From assembly GCA_910577955.1 (NCBI GenBank), contig CAJTNC010000023.1, positions 1-46,565 of the forward strand: a stretch of 46,565 nt of DNA, written 5' to 3'. The translations under genes and the position numbers were made by a program. Each line of letters starts with the position of its first letter. Positions within the stretch are counted from its first letter, which is position 1. Under the pieces are notes generated by a model. The model saw nothing but the letters and a program-made list of their open reading frames with translations. It had not been told where the DNA came from and searched no databases. The stretch comes from an uncultured Lachnospiraceae bacterium. GTDB taxonomy: Bacteria > Bacillota > Clostridia > Lachnospirales > Lachnospiraceae. Shown here in pieces: positions 15,590 through 23,469 of the stretch.

Positions 15590-17011
15590 CTACTGCAATA
15601 ACTGCAGCACCTGCGACGGCCTTTCATTTGCCTGCGCCAATACGGAAGTGCTGGCCTGAGAAAGAACCTGATAGGTGGAATAGTTCGTATACTCCTCAGA
15701 CATATCCGTATCCAAAATACCGGAGTACGCCGCCGTCATATTCTCATGATTGATCTCATTGCTCTCCACCACGGATTCCAATCTGTTCTGATAAGCCCCA
15801 AGCTTGCTGCGAATGCCTGACAGTCTGTTGATCGCGACACTCACCCTTGTGATAGCTTCCAGAGAATCCTCTTTCGTCGATGTATTGACCAATTCGATAC
15901 CAAGCCCTTTGAGACCGACATCGGGTATCTCAATGGCAAGTTCCTGCCCCTCGTTGGCTCCCACCTGTATCGTCATTGCCCCGAGACCGGTAAGATTTAC
16001 TTTTACGGCTGATTTTCGTATTGCCTCATCATCATCTGACTCGGTATTAGACAGTTTTCCCAAAAATTCCTGTGTGATATCCAGTCTTAACTCAAACCCG
16101 TTCGGGCCTTTTAAGGTCATGACCGTCCCGTTTGCATCGCTGACATAAACAGGCTCTATCTCTTTTCCGTCCGGACCGAACACCTTGAGCATCGTATCAG
16201 GATCCGCAGCGTGGGGATTATCGATCTCCACCGTCTCCTCCCAGTCCGCAGGAATTTCTGTCCAAACGCCGGTATCGGCAATATAACCCCACTTTTCTTT
16301 ATCCTCATTCCAGATTGCCGGCTCCGTATAGGTAACTCCATCCGCCGGAATCTCATTGGGATTCGCCGGCACTTTCACCTTTTCCTGCCACAGCGCATAC
16401 ACATTATCCGGATTAAAATTACCGTCCTTATCATAGAGTGTAAGATCTTTTAACGGTGTTCCGTCCGGATTATTAAGGATAACCCCGTTTCTGAACCCGT
16501 TCAGGTTAAGACTATATTCTCCGATCCGCATCCTGTCGTTATATCCGGCAACCTTCACCGAAATATTTCCGTCCACATAGCCTTTCAGCTGGAAAGAACC
16601 GTCCAACAATTTCTGCCCGTTGAATTCAAAGGTATCTGAAATACGCTGTATCTCTTCTTTCAGTTTCTGTACTTCCTCATCCACCAGCTCCCTGTCGCCG
16701 TCGGAGAGAGTGCCATTTGCCCCTTTGATAGCCAGTTCATTCAGCCTCTGCAGCATATCGTGGATCTCGGACAGCGCACCGTCCACCACCTTGATAACAT
16801 TGACACCTGTGTCAGTATTGTCTCTGGCCTGCATCAGTCCGTCAAGCTGCGCACGCATCTTTCTCGACATCGCATAACCGGAAGGATTATCCTTCGCCCT
16901 GTTGATCTTATAACCGGAACTCAGTTTCCCTGTTGATACCGAAACGTTCTCATCATTCTTATTCAGAGCGTTCACCGCCAACATTGCCGTCGCATTATAG
17001 TTAATTCTCAT
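15590..17011 (-). CDS. flagellin
   Basis: This 473-residue flagellin has conserved D0/D1 ends. The N-terminus (1-140) includes 'MRINYNATAMLAVNALNKND' and 'LSSGYKINRAKDNPSGYAMS'. The C-terminus (about 395-473) includes 'NRLESVVESNEINHENMTAA' and ends 'VLAQANERPSQVLQLLQ'. The middle (about 145-390) is the variable, surface-exposed region, rich in Trp, Pro and Asp ('ALWQEKVKVPANPNEIPADG'). AAAGGG precedes the ATG and is flanked upstream by a CsrA-type hairpin. fliS lies downstream and the FliK-like gene upstream on the same strand. Confidence 0.96.
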   Translation of the reverse strand: MRINYNATAMLAVNALNKNDENVSVSTGKLSSGYKINRAKDNPSGYAMSRKMRAQLDGLMQARDNTDTGVNVIKVVDGALSEIHDMLQRLNELAIKGANGTLSDGDRELVDEEVQKLKEEIQRISDTFEFNGQKLLDGSFQLKGYVDGNISVKVAGYNDRMRIGEYSLNLNGFRNGVILNNPDGTPLKDLTLYDKDGNFNPDNVYALWQEKVKVPANPNEIPADGVTYTEPAIWNEDKEKWGYIADTGVWTEIPADWEETVEIDNPHAADPDTMLKVFGPDGKEIEPVYVSDANGTVMTLKGPNGFELRLDITQEFLGKLSNTESDDDEAIRKSAVKVNLTGLGAMTIQVGANEGQELAIEIPDVGLKGLGIELVNTSTKEDSLEAITRVSVAINRLSGIRSKLGAYQNRLESVVESNEINHENMTAAYSGILDTDMSEEYTNYSTYQVLSQASTSVLAQANERPSQVLQLLQ

Positions 17012-17028
17012 GTTCTGCCCTTTCAGCT

Positions 17029-17046
17029 TTACAAATCCATTTGTAA
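17029..17046 (-). promoter_or_regulatory. CsrA-type hairpin in the flagellin leader
   Basis: The minus-strand RNA UUACAAAUGGAUUUGUAA is a perfect inverted repeat whose loop reads AUGGAU, the A-N-GGA-N loop favoured by CsrA. It ends 17 bases before the flagellin ATG, next to the SD. The known model is Bacillus hag, where CsrA binds at the SD and FliW relieves it. No csrA or fliW is in the window. Confidence 0.55.
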
Positions 17047-17068
17047 GTTTTCAAAATTCAGATCCGTC

Positions 17069-20020
17069 TTACCATTCATTTCGGACAGTTTCCAGAAAAA
17101 TTTTAGCAATTTGATAAAGTTCTCCCGTAGAAATTTCCTTCGACCCGATTTCTTCTTCCGAAATTCCGCTTTCCGAATCTTTTGCCCGAATACCTTCAGC
17201 CTGCATCGCACCTCTCTTCATTCGGTTTCCCTGTACCACCGTAATGTCCTCGGCAGCGATCCCTGTGTTTTGCAGCCGCTCTTTCACTCTGTCCACGGCT
17301 CCTTTGAGAAATTCCGCGCCGTTTTCCATCTCCGCAAAAAGGGTTCCGCTTACGCTCCTTGCCCCGCTTTCTCCAGCCTCGCTGTCGGTAAATACGGCCT
17401 CCAGCCTTCCGTACTCTTCCGTTTCCATCGATATCTCAGCCTGCGCCGCACCGACGCCCCTTCTCACCGTCAGATTCATCACCGTATAGCCGGCCTCCAG
17501 TTTCACCGGAACCTGATATCTCTCCTCCTTGGAAAGCGCAGTTCTAAAACGAATCCCCCTGTAGAGTCTCTGTAACTCCCGTATGTCAAGTTCGGTCACG
17601 CCCTCACGGGTCTCCGCCTCCCGCAAAATCTCTTCCGCCTGCTTCGCAAAAGCTTCCATACCTTCCTGCAGAGCTTCCCCGTCCGTCATCGTCTCCTGCA
17701 GACCAGCTACATAACTCTCAAATTTACTCTGCTCTTCGTAAAGACGTTCCTCGGCATAAGTTTCCTTCTCATATTCCTCGATCCTCTGATAGAGTCCTGC
17801 ATCCTCCTGCAATACAGAGGACGCCTCCACCAAGTTGGAAACCGTCACAGGTTCTTTCGCTTCCTGCAAGAAATCCGCCCCGCTCTTTCCGGCCTTAGAC
17901 CCATTCTTAACCGCCTCCTCGAGGGTCTGCTTCACTTCCCTGTACTCCCCCGAATCTTCATAGGACGCAGCATTTATCTGCGCGAGGATACTCTTTCCCT
18001 TTTCTAACGCATCCACACCGGAGAACTCTTCATTGATCCGGTAATCCATCGATCCGCGTCTGCCGCTTCTCACCGCAGAAAGCAGATTCTCCATAGTCAG
18101 TTCCGCTCCGCTCCCGAGCAGATACCCCTGCGCTCTTCCATCGGATTTTTCCACCTGACGGACAAGCCTGTAAATACCTATATAGCTTTCCCTCTCCTCA
18201 GAAGTCATTCCGCCATTTCGGTCCAAGTTATGTAAAAATCTTGCGAAGTCTTCACTCTCTTCCATAAAACTTCCGCTCTGCTTTGTCAGATAAGCATCCA
18301 GTTCATCAATATCCGTATGCAGTACATCCACACCCTCACGGATCATCTGTAGTACCTTTCCGGGTTTCATATCCCGGAACAGCCGCTGCACTTTAGCGTC
18401 TATCTCCAGCGCTCTGTTTAAATTCTCCTCGCTCAGTTCCAGCCTGTTATAACCTAACATACGCACCGCCCTGCGGTTTTCTTCGGAAGGCTCCTTATTC
18501 ATATCCGTCAGAATATCATCCACATTGCGGAAGGCTTTCCGGATAGAATCTCCCAGATCTGCGCGGACTTCCGTCTGCATAGTCTCATATCGCCTGCCCG
18601 CAGCCTCGCGCCGCACTTGTTCTGTGTCCGCCCGCCGGAACTCTCCCTGCAGCTCACTGCCCTTTTCGTGCAGCGCTTCTATCGTAAAGGAAATCTCCTT
18701 ACTCACCACAAAGCCAAGAGCTGCCATCGGCATCTCCCGCAGCGCTTCTATCTTCTCTGACGCCTCTGCCGCCTGCGTGATTCCCAGTCCTGCAAAAGCT
18801 TCCTCCGCAGTCCGCAGCTTTTCAATCAATTCTTCCATAGGAGCGGTATCGATCCGGAAACCGCTGCGCAGAAGTTTCACATTCGCTTCCACCGTCATGC
18901 GCAGACGTATTTCCTCCAACTGTCTTCTCGCCGCCAGAAGTTCCGGACTCTCTGCGGATGTCTCCGCTTTCTTCCCATCCCCTGAGACTGCTTCGTTTAT
19001 CTCCGTCCTTTCACCGCTTCCTCCCGCACTCTCCAAAACCTCTTTAAGCGTCAGTTCGCCCCGGCCTTCGTGCCGCTTTACCGCCCGCCCCGCCGCATCA
19101 TCCGGCAGTTCTTTTACCGCTTCATAAATCGTCACAGCTTCCTCATAAATGTTCTCCGCTCTTGACAGATCCGCCTGAGACGCTGCTTTTCCTTCGGATA
19201 CCTGCAGCGCGATCCTGCGCCTTAATTCCTCTTCTGAAAGCCCTTGTGCATCTCCCATAAACGGCTTTATCTTCTGATAGAGCAAAAGATTTTCCTCCGT
19301 CAGCGGAATCTCATATTTCAATAAAAATGCTGCATCTTCACGGCTCTCCTCATTTTCAGGCAGTCCGGCGCTGCGAATCACCCCATCGATCTGTTCCCAG
19401 AATCCTTTCCCCTCCGCGCTCTCCCGCTCAGGTACTTCCCCTTCTTTTCCGTGCCGTCCCGGGCCCGCGGAATATTTCGCCTTATAGAGATTTTCCGCTG
19501 TGGGCGGCATCTGCTTTTCCACCATATAAGCCGCCGCACCCTCCTCCAGATTTCCCTGAAGAGCTTCCGCGTAGGCCGTGCTGCCCAGTATCGCTTCCAA
19601 CGTCTCTCCGGACAGCCGATCCGTAAACCCTTCAATCTCACCGCCGCCCTTTGCCACCGCGACCTTGATCTGATCTAAAATGGTCACCATCGTCTCAATA
19701 TCCGTATCAGAAACGCTGTAACCATCCTCCAGCATTTTATGAAACTCCTCCTCCGACATGGAATTAGACATAACCGCCATATACATCTTCTGCACGTCCA
19801 TATCCATCTGCCCCGCCTGCATCGAAATATCTTCCGCTGTCATACCGTCTTTTTTATAGGTACCGGGCCCGGCTTTCCTATCCTGCGCACCGATATCGAC
19901 ACAGTAGGCTCCCGCTCTTTCCGCCTTTTTTTCCGTATCTCTGGCAGGCGTATGCGTTTTCTCCGCACCGCCTTTTCCCTGCATATTTATATCCTGTACC
20001 TGATCAAACGTAATCTTCAT
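17069..20020 (-). CDS. large flagellum-associated protein, DUF6240/FliK-like
   Basis: A 983-residue, charged, mostly helical protein without signal peptide or membrane helix. The N-terminus ('MKITFDQVQDINMQGKGG') and the repeated short motif resemble DUF6240 proteins of Lachnospiraceae. The motif has the form x-(L/P)-T/S-x-x-N-L and appears near residues 177, 243, 532, 644 and 729. Residues about 835-930 look like a FliK C-terminal (hook-length control) domain: 'AEISMETEEYGRLEAVFTD' followed by 'LKGAVDRVKERLQNTGI'. Location just upstream of flagellin supports a flagellar role. Hook-length control or secretion-substrate switching is an inference. A 57-base gap separates it from flagellin. Confidence 0.7.
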   Translation of the reverse strand: MKITFDQVQDINMQGKGGAEKTHTPARDTEKKAERAGAYCVDIGAQDRKAGPGTYKKDGMTAEDISMQAGQMDMDVQKMYMAVMSNSMSEEEFHKMLEDGYSVSDTDIETMVTILDQIKVAVAKGGGEIEGFTDRLSGETLEAILGSTAYAEALQGNLEEGAAAYMVEKQMPPTAENLYKAKYSAGPGRHGKEGEVPERESAEGKGFWEQIDGVIRSAGLPENEESREDAAFLLKYEIPLTEENLLLYQKIKPFMGDAQGLSEEELRRRIALQVSEGKAASQADLSRAENIYEEAVTIYEAVKELPDDAAGRAVKRHEGRGELTLKEVLESAGGSGERTEINEAVSGDGKKAETSAESPELLAARRQLEEIRLRMTVEANVKLLRSGFRIDTAPMEELIEKLRTAEEAFAGLGITQAAEASEKIEALREMPMAALGFVVSKEISFTIEALHEKGSELQGEFRRADTEQVRREAAGRRYETMQTEVRADLGDSIRKAFRNVDDILTDMNKEPSEENRRAVRMLGYNRLELSEENLNRALEIDAKVQRLFRDMKPGKVLQMIREGVDVLHTDIDELDAYLTKQSGSFMEESEDFARFLHNLDRNGGMTSEERESYIGIYRLVRQVEKSDGRAQGYLLGSGAELTMENLLSAVRSGRRGSMDYRINEEFSGVDALEKGKSILAQINAASYEDSGEYREVKQTLEEAVKNGSKAGKSGADFLQEAKEPVTVSNLVEASSVLQEDAGLYQRIEEYEKETYAEERLYEEQSKFESYVAGLQETMTDGEALQEGMEAFAKQAEEILREAETREGVTELDIRELQRLYRGIRFRTALSKEERYQVPVKLEAGYTVMNLTVRRGVGAAQAEISMETEEYGRLEAVFTDSEAGESGARSVSGTLFAEMENGAEFLKGAVDRVKERLQNTGIAAEDITVVQGNRMKRGAMQAEGIRAKDSESGISEEEIGSKEISTGELYQIAKIFLETVRNEW

Positions 20021-20085
20021 GCCGCTGCCCTCATTATCTCATTTACTTTCCGAAAACCTTACGCCCTCTTCCCGCCCTCCGGCAT

Positions 20086-20117
20086 CAAAAAAGAGTGCAT
20101 GCCCCGCATACACTCTT
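20086..20117 (-). terminator. rho-independent terminator after the sugar kinase gene
   Basis: On the minus strand AGAGTGTATGC pairs with GCATGCACTCT (one wobble, 3-base loop) and is followed by a run of T. It ends the branching enzyme/kinase transcript before the flagellar gene. Confidence 0.88.
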
Positions 20118-20148
20118 TATATCGTCATACTTATCGGTTCTCTAAACC

Positions 20149-21489
20149 CTATCTTATACCGACCGCTTCCCCAAACGTCAGGCTCCCTGCCGTGATCATT
20201 CCGCAAAGCGCTGCGCCATAAGCCGCTTCTTCCTCCCGCTTTGCGAGCTCCAGATACATATCAAATTTTTTGCTCATGATCTCCTGCAGATGGCGGTTTT
20301 TTCTTATGCCGTTGCCGGAGGCGATTATTTTCCTTCCGGGAAAAGAAAGTCCTTTTTGTATCCTGCCGTACATTTTGTAAAGTTCCGAAGCCATACCCTC
20401 CAGCACACCCAAAATCAAAGCTTCCGGCGTAAAATTATCCGTGCCGATATTTTTGATCGTTCCCCGCTTTTCCGGATGTTCCCTTGTCCCCGAGAAAGTG
20501 GTTAAAACTTTTAACGATCCGCTCTTTTCTTGTTTGTCAAGAAGTTTTCCCATCACACCGTAATGGTCGATATCCCCCACTCCCAATGCTTCTGCATAAC
20601 TTCTGAAAAAGCTTTCCAGACAGGCGTATGCACGCCCGCCGCAGAGGGAAGAGCCAGCCAGCAGATAATATCCCTTCACAAAAGGTCTTGCCTCAATCCC
20701 CTTTGCCGTAAAATATTTTTCGGACAATACCGATATCTGTCCTCCGGTTCCCATGTTCACCAAAACAGAAGACTCCGCCTCCTCCACGGAACCGAGAAAA
20801 CTGGCCTGATTATCGCCTATGGCGACACTGACCGGAATACCCCTCCATGTCCCGATGCAGGTAAACTCATCCGTTATCTCCGGCAAAATTTCCGTATCCG
20901 CACCGTTTTGTCTCAATATTTCTTTATGGAAAAGATTCCTCTCCACGTCGTACAATCCAAGCCCCGCCCCGTTGCTGCTGTGCATAAGCGGTGTTTTTCT
21001 CCCCGTCAGCCGCATGCCGAGATAATCCATAATCGTACAAACTTTTACCGCCTTTTCCGGCACAAGTCCTTTTTTGCAGTGATACAGATGTGTCACAAGC
21101 CCGTATCCGGAATATGCTTTTATGGAAAAATCTTTCTCCAATATCTCACAGATACTTCTCTCATCTTCAACCGGCAGATTTCCCCTGCCGTCCTGCCATG
21201 TGTAGAGCGGACTGACATGCTTTCCCTCTTCGTCCAGATAGACGATGCCGTGCATCTGTCCTGTCAGCCCGATCACTTCAATATCTTTGTATTCCTTAAA
21301 AATCTCCTCCAACAGTTTAAAAACTGTCTGAAGAATACTGTCCGGATCCTGAATCTTTTCCCACGGCGAATCCGTCTTCATAAAACTTCCGTTCGCAATA
21401 GTAAAGGATCTCTCCAGCTCTCTTTTTCCTGTTTCCGCGACCACCGCGCTGATCGAAGTGGTACCGATGTCTATACCAAGCGCTCTCAT
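20149..21489 (-). CDS. FGGY-family carbohydrate kinase
   Basis: This 446-residue cytoplasmic sugar kinase has the N-terminal phosphate loop 'GIDIGTTSISAVV', the substrate segment 'GLTGQMHGIVYLD' and the probable catalytic base in 'IGDNQASFLG'. A glycine-rich adenosine site ('SGNGIRKNRHLQEIM') lies near the C-terminus. Shortness relative to xylulokinase (about 490-500 residues) and the sequence style point to a sedoheptulokinase-like enzyme, but xylulose or another ketose is possible. It starts 9 bases after the glgB stop, so it is in an operon with glycogen branching enzyme, and a terminator follows. Confidence 0.82.
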   Translation of the reverse strand: MRALGIDIGTTSISAVVAETGKRELERSFTIANGSFMKTDSPWEKIQDPDSILQTVFKLLEEIFKEYKDIEVIGLTGQMHGIVYLDEEGKHVSPLYTWQDGRGNLPVEDERSICEILEKDFSIKAYSGYGLVTHLYHCKKGLVPEKAVKVCTIMDYLGMRLTGRKTPLMHSSNGAGLGLYDVERNLFHKEILRQNGADTEILPEITDEFTCIGTWRGIPVSVAIGDNQASFLGSVEEAESSVLVNMGTGGQISVLSEKYFTAKGIEARPFVKGYYLLAGSSLCGGRAYACLESFFRSYAEALGVGDIDHYGVMGKLLDKQEKSGSLKVLTTFSGTREHPEKRGTIKNIGTDNFTPEALILGVLEGMASELYKMYGRIQKGLSFPGRKIIASGNGIRKNRHLQEIMSKKFDMYLELAKREEEAAYGAALCGMITAGSLTFGEAVGIR

Positions 21490-21498
21490 AGAGACTCC

Positions 21499-23433
21499 TT
21501 AAAATGCATAGATCAACGCACTGTAGGGCGGCAGATCGAGAACGATGGAGTAGTCCTTAAAGCAGCAGGCCTCCTTTTTAGCCATGATCTCCGCGGGCAC
21601 TGCCTCGCCGCTCCCGCCGAATCTTTCATCCACACTGTTTAACAACAGTTTATATTTCTTCTTTGCAGGCACTCCAACCCGATACTTTTCCCATTTCATC
21701 GGCGTCATGTTGATGATGAACAGCAGGCGCTTTTTATCGCTTGCGCACTTTCTGATAAAGCTGTAAGTGCTCCTGTCACAATCGTCGGCATTCATCCACT
21801 CAAAGCCGCTCCAATCCGCATCGTTCTCCCACATGCAGGGATACTTCCGGTAAATGTGAAGCAGTTCTTTTACATAATCCTGCATTCCTTTATTCAAAGG
21901 TTCCCCGAGCAAATTCCAGTCAAGCTCTCTGGCTTCACTCCACTCTCTCTCCTGCCCAAACTCCTGTCCCATAAACAAAAGCTTTTTGCCGTTATGTCCA
22001 AACATAAATGCATAACCGTTTCGCAGGTTTGCATACTTATCCACCTGATAGCCCGGCATCTTATTGACCATCGAACACTTCAGGTGAACCACCTCGTCGT
22101 GGGACAGCGGCAGAATATAGCTCTCGCTGCTGTTGTATGTCATCGCAAAAGTCATGCTGTAATGGTTGTTTTTTCTAAAATACGGATCCAGCTTCATATA
22201 CTCGCAGAAGTCGTGCATCCAGCCCATATTCCACTTGAAGGAAAATCCGAGGCCGCCGTCGTCGATGTCTCCGGTCACCATAGGCCATGCCGTGGACTCT
22301 TCCGCAATCGTCAAAAATCCCGGATATGTGCCGCGCAGCACAGAGTTCAAGTGTTTAAAGAACTCAATGGCCTCCAGATTTTTATTGCCGCCGTAAATAT
22401 TCGGCACCCACTGACCGTCCTGTTTTCCGTAGTCAAGATAAAGCATGGACGCCACTGCATCCACCCGAATGCCGTCCACGTGGTATTCTTTTAACCAGAA
22501 CAATGCATTGGCTATCAGGAAGTTCTTTACTTCCGTCTTGCCGTAGTTGAATATCTTCGTGCCCCAGTCGGGATGTTCTCCGAGTCTCGGATCCGGATGC
22601 TCAAAAATACATTCCCCGTCAAATCTGCCGAGGCCGTGCGCATCCGTCGCAAAGTGCGCCGGTACCCAGTCCAAAATAACACCGATTCCGGCTTTATGGA
22701 ACTTGTTGACAAGATACATGAAGTCCTTCGGCTCGCCGTGGCGGGACGTAGGCGCATAATACCCTGTCACCTGATAGCCCCATGAACCGTCAAAAGGATA
22801 CTCTGCTATGCCCATCAGCTCAATGTGGGTGTAGCCCATCTCTTTCACATACTCGCAGGCTCTGTCTGCGAATTCCCTGTAGCTGTAGAAGCCGTCCTCC
22901 GTTCCGTCGGGGTGCTTCATCCAAGAACCGATATGGCACTCATAGATTGCCATAGCCTCCTTCTTGATGTCCCCCTGATCTCTCTTTTGCAGCCACAGGT
23001 TGTCCGTCCATTTAAAGCCTGACAAATCTGTTGTTTTTGAAGCATTGCCCGGACGCATCTCCGCATAGTTTGCAAAAGGATCCGCCTTATAAAGTTTTTC
23101 TCCTGCCGCCGTGATCACCAGAAATTTGTACATCTGGTTCGTTTCCACCCCCGGAATAAAGCAGCTCCAGATACCGCCGTCCCCCAGCTTTTTCATCGGA
23201 TTCGCGGTCTCGTCCCAGCTGTTAAACTCGCCGATCACATAAACTTCCGCCGCATTCGGAGCCCACACGCCGAAGAAGTACCCCTTCTTTTTCTCTTCCT
23301 CGGAAGGATGCGCCCCCAGTTTTTTGTAAATGTCATAGTGTGTTCCCTGTGCAAACAGGAACTGATCCGCCTCAGATATAAATACTTTCTTATCTTCCGG
23401 CCTTGTGTCCAGAGTATTTTTCTTTCTTGCCAT
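21499..23433 (-). CDS. glgB: 1,4-alpha-glucan branching enzyme GlgB
   Basis: This 644-residue glycogen branching enzyme has an N-terminal CBM48 domain ('FFGVWAPNAAEVYVIGEFNS'), a GH13 barrel and a C-terminal beta domain. Catalytic landmarks are 'DGIRVDAVASML' (nucleophile Asp), 'TIAEEST' (acid/base Glu) and 'LSHDEVVH' (transition-state His/Asp). It introduces alpha-1,6 branches into glycogen. The length is normal. It lies 36 bases after the TPR protein gene and 9 bases before the kinase. No other glycogen gene is in the window. Confidence 0.96.
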   Translation of the reverse strand: MARKKNTLDTRPEDKKVFISEADQFLFAQGTHYDIYKKLGAHPSEEEKKKGYFFGVWAPNAAEVYVIGEFNSWDETANPMKKLGDGGIWSCFIPGVETNQMYKFLVITAAGEKLYKADPFANYAEMRPGNASKTTDLSGFKWTDNLWLQKRDQGDIKKEAMAIYECHIGSWMKHPDGTEDGFYSYREFADRACEYVKEMGYTHIELMGIAEYPFDGSWGYQVTGYYAPTSRHGEPKDFMYLVNKFHKAGIGVILDWVPAHFATDAHGLGRFDGECIFEHPDPRLGEHPDWGTKIFNYGKTEVKNFLIANALFWLKEYHVDGIRVDAVASMLYLDYGKQDGQWVPNIYGGNKNLEAIEFFKHLNSVLRGTYPGFLTIAEESTAWPMVTGDIDDGGLGFSFKWNMGWMHDFCEYMKLDPYFRKNNHYSMTFAMTYNSSESYILPLSHDEVVHLKCSMVNKMPGYQVDKYANLRNGYAFMFGHNGKKLLFMGQEFGQEREWSEARELDWNLLGEPLNKGMQDYVKELLHIYRKYPCMWENDADWSGFEWMNADDCDRSTYSFIRKCASDKKRLLFIINMTPMKWEKYRVGVPAKKKYKLLLNSVDERFGGSGEAVPAEIMAKKEACCFKDYSIVLDLPPYSALIYAF

Positions 23434-23469
23434 ACGCCGCCTTCTCCTTCTCTCATTTATTTTCTATTA

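Noticed and set aside
18525..19127. Plus-strand 200-residue frame inside the 983-residue gene
   Set aside because: It is a shadow of the minus-strand codons, rich in Ser/Arg, without SD or known domain.
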